A stretch of 64,000 bases of DNA, from assembly GCA_938075565.1 (NCBI GenBank), contig CALJGU010000030.1:1-64000 (forward strand), read 5' to 3'. The notes under the pieces were generated by a model, which saw only the letters and a list, made by a program, of their open reading frames with translations, was not told where the DNA came from and did not search any database. The position numbers and the translations under genes were made by a program. Shown here piece by piece: positions 36,525 to 46,599 of this stretch; positions within the stretch are counted from its first letter, which is position 1, and every line of letters starts with the position of its first letter. Source of the DNA: an uncultured Opitutales bacterium (lineage in GTDB: Bacteria > Verrucomicrobiota > Verrucomicrobiia > Opitutales > UBA2995).

Positions 36525-36607
36525 GTCTCCTAAAAAGTAAGGAACTAACGCCTCCCGGGGGTGACAAACGGTATCCCCAAGAGATGCAACTCTGCGGTTG
36601 CTTCCTA

Positions 36608-36623
36608 GTAGGTAACTACCTAC
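36608..36623. promoter_or_regulatory. Palindrome upstream of secA
   Basis: GTAGGTA-AC-TACCTAC, an inverted repeat with 7-base arms, ends 22 bases before the secA ATG. It could be an operator or a small mRNA hairpin near the ribosome-binding region. No known regulator motif was recognised. Confidence 0.35.
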
Positions 36624-36645
36624 ATTGCCCCGTTTTTATCGCACC

Positions 36646-39636
36646 ATGCTGTCCTTTATCTTTAAACGATTTGCTGATCGGCCCTACAAGAAATTCATTA
36701 AGAAGTCTCAACCGATCATCGAACGAATCAACGAGCTCGAAGAGAAATACCAACGTTTGAGCGATGCGGAGCTGCGTCATAATACCGAATTATTTCGTGA
36801 GCGCCTCGAGGCTGGCGAAACACTGGAAGACATTCTGCCAGAGGCTTTTGCCACTGTAAAAAACGCGGCGCGCCGTATGTGTGGCCAGACTCACCAAGTA
36901 AATGGCCATCCACTCGAGTGGAATATGGTACACTACGATGTGCAGTTGCTTGGAGGTTTGGCTCTCCATAATGGCAAGATTGCGGAAATGGCCACTGGTG
37001 AAGGTAAAACGCTTGTTGCTACTTTGCCCCTCTATCTGAATGCGCTGCCTGCTCGTGGTTGTCACTGTGTAACAGTGAATGACTACTTGGCCAATCGAGA
37101 CAGCGAATGGATGGGTTATCTATTCAAATTCCTGGGATTGACTGTCGGATGTATCCAGAACTCCATGCCTCTCCCTCAGAAAAAGGAGATGTACCAGGCC
37201 GACATCACCTACGGAACGGCTTCTGAATTCGGCTTTGATTACCTGCGCGACAATGGCATGGCCATGGTTTCCGACGCCCAGGTTCAACGGGATCATTTCT
37301 TCTGTATTGTGGATGAAGTGGACTCCATTCTGGTCGACGAAGCGAGAACGCCTCTGATCATATCGGGTCCGGTTCAGATTACCCGTGAGTTACCGTTCAA
37401 CGAATTCAAGCCAGTCATCGAACGATTAGTGCGCGAGCAGAATCGTTTTTGTAACGATATGGTGGCCAAGGCCAAGGCCGAGATGGAAAAGGGTGAACTG
37501 GAAGATGATTTCGCGACAAGTATGCAGTTGCTACAGGTGCGCATGGGAATGCCCAAGAACAAGCAACTCACCCGCATGATGGAAGAGGGGCCGAGCCGAA
37601 AGATGATTGAGAAGGCCGACCTGGAAATGCATAACGATTTTCGTAAGCAAGAGCTGTTTGAATTGAAGGAAGAGCTCTACTTCGTGATCGACGAGAAGCA
37701 GCATCAGGCCGACCTTACGGAAAAAGGCCGAGATTTTCTCCGACCCAACGATAAAGATGCATTTATGCTGCCCGATCTGCCCAGTATCTTTAGCGATTTG
37801 GACAAAGACCAATCGATGGAAGAACGCGATCGGGAAGAGCAGAAGGCGATCCATCAGGAAGCGTTTGAGAAGGCCAGTGAGGAAATCCACACCATTAGCC
37901 AGCTTTTACGCGCATACTCGCTTTACGAAAAAGACAACGAGTATGTTGTGCAGGACAACAAGGTTCAAATCGTTGACGAAAATACTGGTCGTTTGATGCC
38001 AGGTCGTCGTTGGAGCGAAGGTCTACACCAAGCCGTTGAGGCTAAAGAAGGTGTTACGATCGAAAAGGAAACCAAGACCTACGCGACCGTTACGATTCAG
38101 AATTACTTCCGCCAATATGAGAAGCTGTCCGGTATGACCGGAACAGCGGAAACCGAAGCGGCTGAGTTCTTCGATATTTATAGTATGGAGGTCATGGTCG
38201 TGCCGACTAACAGACCGAACCAGCGCACTGATCTAAACGATGTTATTTATAAAACCCGCCGCGCAAAATACAGTGCGGCCATCGCAGATATCCAGGAAGC
38301 TCACAACCAAGGGCAACCGGTACTTGTTGGTACTGCATCTGTAGAAGCATCGGAGTTATTAAGCCGCATGCTGAAACGGAATAACATCCCGCACACTGTT
38401 TTGAATGCGAAGCAGCATGGTAAGGAGGCTGAAATTGTTGCCCGCGCAGGTCAACGCGGAGCCGTAACGATCGCCACCAACATGGCTGGTCGTGGTACCG
38501 ATATTAAGCTCGGTGATGGCGTTGAAGAGCTGGGTGGACTTTTAGTTCTAGGAACTGAGCGTCACGAGTCTCGTCGTATCGATCGCCAGCTTCGTGGTCG
38601 TTGTGCCCGTCAGGGGGACAATGGTGCTTCGAAGTTCTTCATTTCGCTGGAGGATAACTTGATGCGCTTGTTTGCTCAGCCAGGCCCCATCGCCAATATT
38701 ATGGAGAAATCCTTCAGCGAGGAAGATGAGTTAGCTCACCCCTTACTGAATCGGTCCATCGAAAGCGCGCAGAAGAAAGTGGAGCAGCAAAACTACGCGA
38801 TTCGGAAGCGTTTGCTGCAATATGATGACGTCCTCAACACGCAGCGTGAAGTCATTTACGGAATGCGTAACAGCGCTCTTCATGACGAAAAGCCCAAGAT
38901 GATCATCTATGATATGATCAAAGAAGAGCTCGATGAGCGCTTGAATGATGAATCGCTCTACGTGTCCGATGCGAATGACGAAACGATCAGCGGACTCTTG
39001 CGCTGGGTGAATACCCACTTCCCAATTGCCATTCAGGAAGATGATGTTGATTGGACCGGCGAAGAAACAGCTCATGCATCCATCTTTGGGAAGATCTCTG
39101 AGGCCTACGACAAGAAGGAAGACCTGCAACAGCCGGATGCCTTTAAGAAACTCGAGCGTTGGATCGTTATTTCAGCGATCGACCGTCATTGGCAAGATCA
39201 CCTGACCGAGATGGAAGATCTACGACGTAGTGTAGGCATTCGCGCTATTGGGCAAAAGAACCCACTGCACGAGTACCAGAAGGAAGCCTTCGACTATTTT
39301 GAACAAATGGAAGCCAGCATTCGTACCCAGATCGCAACTTCGCTATTCCGCTCTGCAGTTATGTTAGAGAAGAATATCATCGAAGCATTGCAGGATCGGA
39401 TGAATAAGGCTCAAGCTACTCAACCAAGTTTGAGTGCTGCTCAAGCTCCGGCTCCCGAAGCAGGGGCTCAACAGCAGAATCTCCCACCACAGTTACAAAG
39501 AGGACCTCAGCCACAGATGAACCCTGCTGCAACGCAGAAGGCCGAACCGATCAAACGCGAGCTGCCTAAGGTTGGACGCAACGAACCTTGCCCTTGCGGA
39601 AGTGGTAAAAAATATAAGCACTGTCACGGCTCCTGA
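36646..39636 (+). CDS. secA: Preprotein translocase ATPase SecA
   Basis: 996 residues from the ATG at 36646 (the TTG 21 bases earlier is less likely). Walker A is [13 protein letters not shown], the DEAD-type motif is [23 protein letters not shown], and the second ATPase domain shows [16 protein letters not shown] and [12 protein letters not shown]. The helical scaffold follows, and the C-terminal SEC-C zinc motif is [15 protein letters not shown]. It drives export through SecYEG. It is about 95 residues longer than E. coli SecA; the extra length is a charged insert in the first nucleotide-binding domain (about 245-400) and a Pro/Gln/Ala linker before the zinc motif. Confidence 0.97.
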   Translation: MLSFIFKRFADRPYKKFIKKSQPIIERINELEEKYQRLSDAELRHNTELFRERLEAGETLEDILPEAFATVKNAARRMCGQTHQVNGHPLEWNMVHYDVQLLGGLALHNGKIAEMATGEGKTLVATLPLYLNALPARGCHCVTVNDYLANRDSEWMGYLFKFLGLTVGCIQNSMPLPQKKEMYQADITYGTASEFGFDYLRDNGMAMVSDAQVQRDHFFCIVDEVDSILVDEARTPLIISGPVQITRELPFNEFKPVIERLVREQNRFCNDMVAKAKAEMEKGELEDDFATSMQLLQVRMGMPKNKQLTRMMEEGPSRKMIEKADLEMHNDFRKQELFELKEELYFVIDEKQHQADLTEKGRDFLRPNDKDAFMLPDLPSIFSDLDKDQSMEERDREEQKAIHQEAFEKASEEIHTISQLLRAYSLYEKDNEYVVQDNKVQIVDENTGRLMPGRRWSEGLHQAVEAKEGVTIEKETKTYATVTIQNYFRQYEKLSGMTGTAETEAAEFFDIYSMEVMVVPTNRPNQRTDLNDVIYKTRRAKYSAAIADIQEAHNQGQPVLVGTASVEASELLSRMLKRNNIPHTVLNAKQHGKEAEIVARAGQRGAVTIATNMAGRGTDIKLGDGVEELGGLLVLGTERHESRRIDRQLRGRCARQGDNGASKFFISLEDNLMRLFAQPGPIANIMEKSFSEEDELAHPLLNRSIESAQKKVEQQNYAIRKRLLQYDDVLNTQREVIYGMRNSALHDEKPKMIIYDMIKEELDERLNDESLYVSDANDETISGLLRWVNTHFPIAIQEDDVDWTGEETAHASIFGKISEAYDKKEDLQQPDAFKKLERWIVISAIDRHWQDHLTEMEDLRRSVGIRAIGQKNPLHEYQKEAFDYFEQMEASIRTQIATSLFRSAVMLEKNIIEALQDRMNKAQATQPSLSAAQAPAPEAGAQQQNLPPQLQRGPQPQMNPAATQKAEPIKRELPKVGRNEPCPCGSGKKYKHCHGS

Positions 39637-39670
39637 TATCTAAGTCGGGTTACCCGTTGCGGTAAATCGA

Positions 39671-41338
39671 ATGAGCGAAAGCAAATCGCAGAATAAAACG
39701 GTTACCAAGTATTGGGCCTTAGGTGCATTTCTTTGTACCTTTTGTTTTCATACCTTTTCTTTCGCGCCGTTTGATGTCCCGGAACTGGCCTACCTGATTC
39801 CAATCCCCGCCTTTCTCTGGTTGTTTTATCAGCAGCCAAGCCGCAAGCAATTCACCCGAGTCATGGGTGCATCCTTCTGGTTGAGTTGGCTTGTATTGAT
39901 TATCTGGTTACGCCATGTGACCTGGGTGGGCTGGTTTTTTCTTTCGACCATTATGGCCTTGTTCCCCTGGGTTTGGGCACAAGCTGTCTGGTGGGCTGTG
40001 CCGCGTTTTAAGGATGGCTCCGCATTCATGCGTATCCTCGGTATGCTCGGAGTCTGCAGTGTTTGGGCGCTGTTGGAGTTTATTCGTAGTATCTTTCTGA
40101 GTGGATTCCCATGGTTGCCGCTGGCCGCTTCTCAATGGGACCGTCCATTAACACTGCAGCTTGCCTCGCTTACGGGTTCATATGGAGTCTCGTTCCTCCT
40201 GTTGTTCGTAGGCATGACCATTGCTTTTTACCTGCGGCATCTCTTCAAAGGGAAACGGAAGGGTTGGATTCACCTATGTCCGGAATTTCTGGTCGGTATG
40301 GCCGTATGGATGTTTTTCACTTTCGGCTTATTTCAAATGCGCTTCGAACGCGGGGAAAGGGAAACGTTTTTTAAAGCAGCCTTGATCCAGCCCTACGTTC
40401 CGCAAAATGAGAAATGGGATTCTTCAAAGGCCCAGAGTATTATGAGTGAGATCCAGCGGCAGTTGGTTTTTCAGAAGCAAATCGGTGCTGACATAGCGGT
40501 TCTTCCGGAAGCGGTGTTGCCCTACGCCATTATAGGTGACCCTGCTATGCAAAGCTGGGCGGAGCAGTTGACGAATGACTTCGGCGGACCGGTATTGATG
40601 GGAGCGTTGGCTGCCGAAGGAGCCACCTTGAGTGATGATCCCTGGTACAATGGCTTCATGGCCCTTTATCCGGAGAGTGGTTTGGATCGACCTTACTATA
40701 AGAAACGGAAACGGGTCCCTTTTGGGGAATACATACCGTTCAGAAACATTTTGTTTTTCTTGGAAAAATTTGTGCCCATTGGCGGCGACATTTTTCCTGG
40801 AGAATCTTCTTCTCCGCTTCGACTGAATCTTGAGTCTGGTGAGTTACCGGTGGGCTCGCTCATTTGTTATGAGGACATTTTCCCGAGCTTGGCTCGGCGA
40901 TCGGTTCAACAAGGAGCACGCGTCCTGTTCGTTGCTACCAATGATGCTTGGTATGGTGAAGAGGGGGCTGCTTATCAACATGCGGCCCATTCAGTTTTGC
41001 GTGCGGTGGAGACTGCTCGACCCGTAGTCCGCGTTGGTAATGGCGGCTGGAGTGGGTGGATAGATGAGTATGGCACCATACGCCATGTGCTCGAGTCTAT
41101 GGACGGCTCTGTCTATTTTCGTGGCAGTGAAGTCGTGGAAGTAACTTACAATCCAAAAACCTACCGTGACCTCACATTCTATGTGGTGTATGGTAATTGG
41201 TTCCTCTGGGTCTGTTTGGTGATAATCGGATTACTTTATTACTTGTTGCGACGGGATGTTACGCACGTCTCAGAGGATGACGAATGGGATTCGATCAAGG
41301 ACCTGAAGATTAGCACCGCAGGATCTGAGGATTCTTAG
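39671..41338 (+). CDS. lnt: Apolipoprotein N-acyltransferase
   Basis: 555 residues. The N-terminal half has about seven membrane segments (to about residue 220). A nitrilase-like periplasmic domain (about 230-500) follows, with catalytic E280 (VLPEAVLPYA), the lysine in YYKKRKRVPFGEYIPF and C399 (LICYEDIF). A last membrane helix is at about 515-535. It adds the third acyl chain to lipoproteins, consistent with a diderm cell and with the lipoprotein gene at 8223. It is 34 bases downstream of secA and convergent with pntB. Confidence 0.93.
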   Translation: MSESKSQNKTVTKYWALGAFLCTFCFHTFSFAPFDVPELAYLIPIPAFLWLFYQQPSRKQFTRVMGASFWLSWLVLIIWLRHVTWVGWFFLSTIMALFPWVWAQAVWWAVPRFKDGSAFMRILGMLGVCSVWALLEFIRSIFLSGFPWLPLAASQWDRPLTLQLASLTGSYGVSFLLLFVGMTIAFYLRHLFKGKRKGWIHLCPEFLVGMAVWMFFTFGLFQMRFERGERETFFKAALIQPYVPQNEKWDSSKAQSIMSEIQRQLVFQKQIGADIAVLPEAVLPYAIIGDPAMQSWAEQLTNDFGGPVLMGALAAEGATLSDDPWYNGFMALYPESGLDRPYYKKRKRVPFGEYIPFRNILFFLEKFVPIGGDIFPGESSSPLRLNLESGELPVGSLICYEDIFPSLARRSVQQGARVLFVATNDAWYGEEGAAYQHAAHSVLRAVETARPVVRVGNGGWSGWIDEYGTIRHVLESMDGSVYFRGSEVVEVTYNPKTYRDLTFYVVYGNWFLWVCLVIIGLLYYLLRRDVTHVSEDDEWDSIKDLKISTAGSEDS

Positions 41339-41345
41339 ATTTTCA

Positions 41346-42767
41346 CTAGTCCTTAAACTGTCCAACCAAGTCGGTGACCGTGGCTTTCGCATCGCCGTAG
41401 AGCATTCTCGTATTTTCCCGGAAGAAGAGTTGGTTCACCAAGCCTGAGAAGCCAGCTCCTTGGCCGCGCTTCAGTGCAAACACGGTTTTGGCTTCGAACA
41501 CGTTAATGATGGGCATGCCGTAGATGGGGCTGCTTGGGTCTTCACCGGCCGCCGGGTTCACCACGTCGTTGGCGCCGATCACAATGGCTACATCGACGGT
41601 CGTCATGATGGGGTTCACGTCGTCCATTTCGGAAAGTTGTTCATAAGGCACGTCGGCCTCAGCCAAGAGTACATTCATGTGCCCCGGCATGCGACCCGCA
41701 ACCGGGTGGATGGCATAGCGCACTTCGGCCCCATTCTCCTCAAGAATTTCGCCGAGCTCTTTCACTGCATGTTGGGCTTGTGCAACAGCCATGCCGTATC
41801 CGGGAACGAACACCACACTGCTAGCTGCTTCCAATACGTAATAGGCATCTTCTCCGCTGATGGCTTTCATCTCACCCTCTTGCTTGCCACCAGCCTTTTG
41901 TGCGCTCGCGCCAAAGCCGCTGAAAAGAACGTTGGCCAGGGTTCGGTTCATAGCCTTGCACATAATAATAGTGAGGATGAGTCCACTGGCCCCGACTAGG
42001 CAGCCGGCGACAATCAATACGTTGTTTTGAATCACAAAACCCGCCGCGCAAGCCGCAAGCCCCGAGCAGCTGTTGAGCAAAGAAATGACCACGGGCATGT
42101 CGCCACCGCCGATAGGCATGACTCCAAAAATTCCGACCAGGAGAGAAAGCCCCACAAAAGCCAGGAATAGTCCGTAAGCATGTTCCCCATCGGGTGCAGC
42201 TGCGTAAAGCACCCCACATGCAAGCACCCCTAGCATGAGCATCATGTTGAAGGCTTTCTGACCACTGAAGACTTTGGCCTGACCGCCAATTTTACCTGAG
42301 AGTTTGCCCCAGGCATAGATACTACCTGTAAAAGTTATGTCACCGATAAACACGGCCAGGAACACAACCGATGCAGTAAAGTGATCGAGACTGGGATTTA
42401 GCAGGTCGCCAATCAGTCCGTCGTTGGCGTCTTTGATTTTCTGATACTCTGCCCACCCAACGAACAAACTAGCCAATCCACCAAAGCCATTAAATAGGGC
42501 AACCAATTCTGGCATGGAGGTCATTTGGACTTTCTTGGCGGCAATAAATCCGATAACCGCACCTGCACCGATACCGCCGGCAATCCAGACCCAGCTGTCA
42601 AAGACTTGCTTATCGATGAGGGTGACGATGACCGCGATGAGCATGCCGATCGATGAGAGCCTATTGCCTCGGCGTGCCGTGTCGGCTGATCCCAGCATCT
42701 TGATGCCGAGAATGAACAAGATCGCAGAAACGATATAAAAGAAATTTATGAGGCTTGAGGCTTCCAT
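41346..42767 (-). CDS. pntB: NAD(P) transhydrogenase beta subunit
   Basis: 473 residues. The N-terminal half has about nine membrane segments. The C-terminal domain III binds NADP(H), with VPGYGMAVAQAQHAVKEL, HPVAGRMPGHMNVLLAEA, the GANDVVNPA motif and the KRGQGAGFSGLVN-like end. It couples hydride transfer between NADH and NADP to proton movement. It is the last gene of the pntA-pntAB-pntB operon; its start lies 2 bases after the pntAB stop. Confidence 0.96.
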   Translation of the reverse strand: MEASSLINFFYIVSAILFILGIKMLGSADTARRGNRLSSIGMLIAVIVTLIDKQVFDSWVWIAGGIGAGAVIGFIAAKKVQMTSMPELVALFNGFGGLASLFVGWAEYQKIKDANDGLIGDLLNPSLDHFTASVVFLAVFIGDITFTGSIYAWGKLSGKIGGQAKVFSGQKAFNMMLMLGVLACGVLYAAAPDGEHAYGLFLAFVGLSLLVGIFGVMPIGGGDMPVVISLLNSCSGLAACAAGFVIQNNVLIVAGCLVGASGLILTIIMCKAMNRTLANVLFSGFGASAQKAGGKQEGEMKAISGEDAYYVLEAASSVVFVPGYGMAVAQAQHAVKELGEILEENGAEVRYAIHPVAGRMPGHMNVLLAEADVPYEQLSEMDDVNPIMTTVDVAIVIGANDVVNPAAGEDPSSPIYGMPIINVFEAKTVFALKRGQGAGFSGLVNQLFFRENTRMLYGDAKATVTDLVGQFKD

Positions 42768-42769
42768 GC

Positions 42770-43057
42770 TTACTTGCCCCCTTTCTTTTTAAACATGCTT
42801 AGCATTCGGTCGGTGACCAGGTAACCGCCAACCACATTGATGGTGGCCAGCACCAGAGCGGCTAAGCCGAGGATCATGGCCATCGTTCCTTCCGGATTAT
42901 GCATGGTCGCCAAGATGGCCCCGACAATGGTGATGCCGGATATAGCGTTCGAGCCCGACATGAGAGGAGTGTGCAACTGGGAGGGCACTTTAGCTATCAG
43001 CTCGAAGCCAAGGAACGCTGCCAGAGTAAAAATAAAGAGAAGAAGAATGATAGCCAT
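42770..43057 (-). CDS. pntAB: NAD(P) transhydrogenase alpha subunit, membrane part (PntA2)
   Basis: 95 residues with three membrane helices. It matches the small separate membrane piece of the alpha subunit, including ELIAKVPSQLHTPLMSGSNAISGITIVGA, a strongly conserved segment. In E. coli this is fused to the C-terminus of PntA; here the split three-gene form is used, as in Rhodospirillum and many others. It sits between pntA and pntB with gaps of 11 and 2 bases. Confidence 0.95.
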   Translation of the reverse strand: MAIILLLFIFTLAAFLGFELIAKVPSQLHTPLMSGSNAISGITIVGAILATMHNPEGTMAMILGLAALVLATINVVGGYLVTDRMLSMFKKKGGK

Positions 43058-43068
43058 AGTTCTGTGGT

Positions 43069-44208
43069 TTATGCCTCCTTTAGTTTCTCAATGAAAGTTG
43101 GATGGCGTAACTCGCCATTGTGCGTGAGCAGGCAGCCCTGCATGATCTCGTCATCGAGGTCGAGCTTCAGGCTTTTGCTTTCTGGATCCCAAAAGTGTTC
43201 GAGCAGATTCGCGATGTTGGATGCATAGACTTGAGAAGCGTGGTAGGCCGCTTGTCCTTCCAGGCAACCGTCTCCGACTATGATGACGCCATTTTCGGTG
43301 ATGGCTTCTTCGTTGAGAACGGTGCCTTCGACGTTGCCACCTCCCGCGGCTGCGAGGTCTACGATTACTGAGCCAGGCTTCATCCCATCGATCATGGTCT
43401 TGGTAACCAGAGTAGGGGCTTTGCGTCCAAACAACTTGGCTGTGGTGATGACGATGTCTGACTGAGCACAAATTTTGGCCATTCCCTGTTGCTGCATTTC
43501 GATTTGCTCTGGCGTGAGAGCCTTGGCGTATCCCTGATCTGTTTGCCCTGTTTCTCCGAGATCGATCTTCACAAATTTGGCTCCGAGGGATTTCACCTGT
43601 TCCTCTACCACCGGGCGGGTATCAAAAGCTTCTACTCTGGCGCCGAGTCGTTTGGCCGTTGCAATGGCCTGCAAGCCAGCCACACCGACTCCGATTACGA
43701 AAACTCTGCAGGGTGAAATAGTGCCCGCTGGAGTCATCATCATGGGCAGCACCTTATTGAGACGTTCGGCCCCTTTAATAACTGCGAAGTATCCAGCGAT
43801 ATTCATTTGGGAGCTCAGCACGTCCATCTTCTGCGCCAAAGTGGTCCGCGGAATCATTTCCATGGAAATCGCATTTACCTTAGCCGTCGCAAAAGCCTTC
43901 AGAAGATCCAGATTGAAAAACGGATCCAGGTAACCAACGAAGAGGCTACCTTCTTTCATTCGCGAAATGAGCTCTGGTGTCGGCAGGTCCAAACCCAGGA
44001 CGAGGTCCGTTGAGCCGACAGTGGAACCATCCGAACCTATGACGACGCCTGCTGCTTCATAGTCATTGTCCTGATATCCACTCTTGATACCGATGCCTTG
44101 TTCCGCCTTCAGGGAGAGGCCCAAGGAGATGAGTTTGCCAGCTGAGTCCGGTGTGAGTGCGGTGCGGTTCTCGCCATTGATTTTAGATTTCGGTATGAAA
44201 CCATCCAT
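43069..44208 (-). CDS. pntA: NAD(P) transhydrogenase alpha subunit, NAD-binding part (PntA1)
   Basis: 379 residues of domain I, soluble and NAD(H)-binding. It shows ENRTALTPDSAGKLISLGLSL at the start, the GVGVAGLQAIATAKRLGA dinucleotide motif with the acidic EAFDTRP after it, and KLFGRKAPTLVTKTMIDGMKPGSVIVDLAA. It resembles alanine dehydrogenase but lacks that enzyme's context, and the two downstream pnt genes settle the call. It is the first gene of the operon; the 202-base gap to gspG is a divergent promoter region. Confidence 0.96.
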   Translation of the reverse strand: MDGFIPKSKINGENRTALTPDSAGKLISLGLSLKAEQGIGIKSGYQDNDYEAAGVVIGSDGSTVGSTDLVLGLDLPTPELISRMKEGSLFVGYLDPFFNLDLLKAFATAKVNAISMEMIPRTTLAQKMDVLSSQMNIAGYFAVIKGAERLNKVLPMMMTPAGTISPCRVFVIGVGVAGLQAIATAKRLGARVEAFDTRPVVEEQVKSLGAKFVKIDLGETGQTDQGYAKALTPEQIEMQQQGMAKICAQSDIVITTAKLFGRKAPTLVTKTMIDGMKPGSVIVDLAAAGGGNVEGTVLNEEAITENGVIIVGDGCLEGQAAYHASQVYASNIANLLEHFWDPESKSLKLDLDDEIMQGCLLTHNGELRHPTFIEKLKEA

Positions 44209-44410
44209 AGTCTCTTGAGCTTAGTGTTGAGAAGAAAGCGGTCTGGAGACTTGGAATATGGCCTGCTTCGGGTGAAATGAAAAGCAGGAATCTTCACTAA
44301 ACTGTAAAATGGGCTGTTCTCCAGCTGATTTGGGCAAGAAATTTTCTCGAAAGGGGAACCGTAACCCTATTGACTGGAACTAACGTTTAAACAACAGCTT
44401 ATATTAAACT

Positions 44411-44866
44411 ATGAAGAACGTTAAGACCCACAAAACAAGCTCTCCTAATTCTCAAAAATTCAACCGTCGCAAAAGCGGTTTCACCCTGATGGAAATTCTC
44501 TTGGTCATGGCCCTACTTGGTGGGCTCGTGGTCTTGGGATTGATGAACGTCGACAAAATTCTTGGTGGAGGCCAGCAGGACACGGTTCGCATTTTTGTGA
44601 ACGATACGATGAAAGCTTCTCTTTTCAGATACCGGATCGACAATGGCCGCTATCCAAATTCGGAAGAAGGTCTCCAGGCACTCGTTACCGCTCCTAATAA
44701 TTCACAGAACTGGAAGGGGCCATACATGGACGAAATGCCAAATGATCCTTGGGGTTCAGATTACCAATACCGCATGCCTGGAAAGAATAATCCGGACAGC
44801 TACGACATTTACTCCTTTGGCAAAGATGGCGTAGAAAGCGCCGATGACATAGGCAACTGGCAATAG
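44411..44866 (+). CDS. gspG: T2SS major pseudopilin GspG
   Basis: 151 residues. The prepilin signal is a basic leader ending at G23, then F24-T-L-M-E28 and a hydrophobic stretch. The C-terminal GspG domain is clear: NGRYPNSEEGLQALV, WKGPYMDEMPNDPWGSDYQY and IYSFGKDGVESADDIGNW, with the calcium-loop region conserved. It is the main subunit of the periplasmic pseudopilus. It is the first gene of the T2SS operon, with no obvious Shine-Dalgarno sequence; TATATT lies 5 bases before the ATG. The leader (23 residues) is longer than usual. Confidence 0.96.
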   Translation: MKNVKTHKTSSPNSQKFNRRKSGFTLMEILLVMALLGGLVVLGLMNVDKILGGGQQDTVRIFVNDTMKASLFRYRIDNGRYPNSEEGLQALVTAPNNSQNWKGPYMDEMPNDPWGSDYQYRMPGKNNPDSYDIYSFGKDGVESADDIGNWQ

Positions 44867-44874
44867 TCCCCGCC

Positions 44875-45381
44875 ATGTCCCACGCTATGAACAAGCGAGG
44901 TTTTACTCTGCTTGAGGTTCTACTTGCTATCGTGTTGGTGGGAACTGCTTGGGTCATTTTTGCGGTCAACATGGAGTCCTTACTCGATAAGGATCCACTT
45001 GCGGAGCTGGAGAGCTCCTTTGTATTGGCGCAAACTGAAGGGCGCATGATGGCCTTCGAGGACCGCGAGTCTATTGAGTTAACTTGGGACGAGAAGGCCA
45101 GGCGATTTGTGCTGCTCCGCAGTGATGTGGTCGCGACTTACGAAGTCGATGGATTTGAAGACGTGGATGAAGGAGTGGACATGGAAGTTAGTTTTTTCTT
45201 CCAAGAGCCTCGTTACAAAGGCGAGAGCTTTGAGAACCCTGACTGGTTTGCCGCTGAAAGTGTCATTCTGTATCCAGATGCGACATCTGCCGCTTTCAAA
45301 GTGCAACTCATTGCTGGAGATCGTGAGCGGGAACTCGTTGTGGAACCATTCACTGGTTTTTTTAGTGAGCGAAACGGATGA
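44875..45381 (+). CDS. gspH: T2SS minor pseudopilin, GspH-like
   Basis: 168 residues. The prepilin motif RG-FTLLEVLLAIVLVG follows a short basic leader; the ATG at 44887 is an alternative start to 44875. The C-terminal beta-rich region has no strong motif, but position and length fit GspH. It lies 8 bases after gspG, and its stop overlaps the next ATG (ATGA). Confidence 0.8.
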   Translation: MSHAMNKRGFTLLEVLLAIVLVGTAWVIFAVNMESLLDKDPLAELESSFVLAQTEGRMMAFEDRESIELTWDEKARRFVLLRSDVVATYEVDGFEDVDEGVDMEVSFFFQEPRYKGESFENPDWFAAESVILYPDATSAAFKVQLIAGDRERELVVEPFTGFFSERNG

Positions 45382-45854
45382 AGACTAATCAACAGGGGTT
45401 TACTATTCTTGAAGTCTTGGTTGCCGTGGTGATCTTCGCCGGGGCAGCTACAGTTCTTGTCGCCTCTTACATAAATATTCTGAGCAATTTCGAAGCCAGT
45501 CGTATCAAAACCAATTTTGAGGAAGAGCTCGCCTACGTACGAGCCGAACTCCAACTCATCAGCGACGTCGAGGAAGCGATGGATGGGGATGAGTTTGATA
45601 TGGGAAATGGAGTGACTGGAAACTGGTACTCAGAGATCGAGATGACCGAGATCCCCAATCTCTTTGCGATAAGCATGTTTGTCGATATGGTGGATGCGGA
45701 GGGTGAAAGAATGGAATTAACCCAGCTATTTTACCTGCTGCGACCCTCTTGGAGCGAGGCGGATGAAGTAGATCGTGCCCGGCAAGATTTGCAGGAACGC
45801 ATGCAGGATTTCCGAGATGACCAACAATTCGGGTGGGACTTTAAAGGAATATGA
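45378..45854 (+). CDS. gspI: T2SS minor pseudopilin, GspI-like
   Basis: 158 residues. It begins MKTNQQG followed by FTILEVLVAVVIFAGA, a standard prepilin cleavage site with Glu at +5. The remainder is acidic with low conservation. Position between GspH- and GspJ-like genes and the ATGA overlap at both ends support GspI, one of the tip pseudopilins with GspJ and GspK. Confidence 0.8.
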   Translation: MKTNQQGFTILEVLVAVVIFAGAATVLVASYINILSNFEASRIKTNFEEELAYVRAELQLISDVEEAMDGDEFDMGNGVTGNWYSEIEMTEIPNLFAISMFVDMVDAEGERMELTQLFYLLRPSWSEADEVDRARQDLQERMQDFRDDQQFGWDFKGI

Positions 45855-46513
45855 ACCCGCGGAATCAGAAGTTGAACGGCTTTACGCTTTTAGAGGTCCT
45901 ATTGGCCATTCTATTGGCGAGCGGGATCATGACTTCTGTGCTATTATTGACTGTAAGCTTGGGTGACCTCTGGCGCGGAACTACTCCGGTACGCAATATG
46001 GAAGTTCATAGCCGTCAGGTAATTGATTTCCTGAAGCGTGGATTCCAGCGGGCTATGCCTGTCGACTCAGGCGGATTAGCTTATGTTTTCCTCGATCATA
46101 CATCGGGCGACTTTACGACTTCTGGAACTCCTTTGCTCACTTGGGAGGTTCAGGACAGCGATGGGATACTACCTTGGGAGCACCAACAGCTACCCTATGT
46201 CATTTACCAGTTGGAAGTCGTGAAAGACGTAGGCTTGGTTCTCTATTGGCAGTCGAGACTCGAGGTAGACTTCGAAGAGTATGTGCCCAGGCAAACACTA
46301 CTCTCCAAATACGTGACTGGAATAGAGTTTCATTACTACGATATTGAGCGCGAGATGTGGGAACAGGAACCGGAACCCCGGCGCAATACGGAACGACTCT
46401 ATGATATCCCCAATCGTATTAAAGTGACCTTCGAATCCGAGATCGAAGATGAAGACGCTATGACGTTTATGATTAACCTACCCAACGCAAATGAAGGGTT
46501 GCCCATTTTTTGA
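45851..46513 (+). CDS. gspJ: T2SS minor pseudopilin GspJ
   Basis: 220 residues. The prepilin motif is LNG-FTLLEVLLAILLASG near the start. The C-terminal half contains YVTGIEFHYYDIEREMWEQEP and PNRIKVTFESEIEDED, typical of GspJ. It forms the pseudopilus tip with GspI and GspK. It overlaps gspI by 4 bases. Confidence 0.85.
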   Translation: MNPRNQKLNGFTLLEVLLAILLASGIMTSVLLLTVSLGDLWRGTTPVRNMEVHSRQVIDFLKRGFQRAMPVDSGGLAYVFLDHTSGDFTTSGTPLLTWEVQDSDGILPWEHQQLPYVIYQLEVVKDVGLVLYWQSRLEVDFEEYVPRQTLLSKYVTGIEFHYYDIEREMWEQEPEPRRNTERLYDIPNRIKVTFESEIEDEDAMTFMINLPNANEGLPIF

Positions 46514-46599
46514 TCATGGATTTCAAAAATCAGTTAATTCTAGATCATGAGGGAGCAAATCTAAATCGCTCGTTTCGAAACGCTTCCAATGAGGGCATA

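Noticed and set aside
44370-44405. TTGACT and TATATT upstream of gspG as a standard promoter
   Set aside because: The spacing is 24 bases, too long for a sigma-70 promoter; TATATT alone could at most serve a leaderless start.
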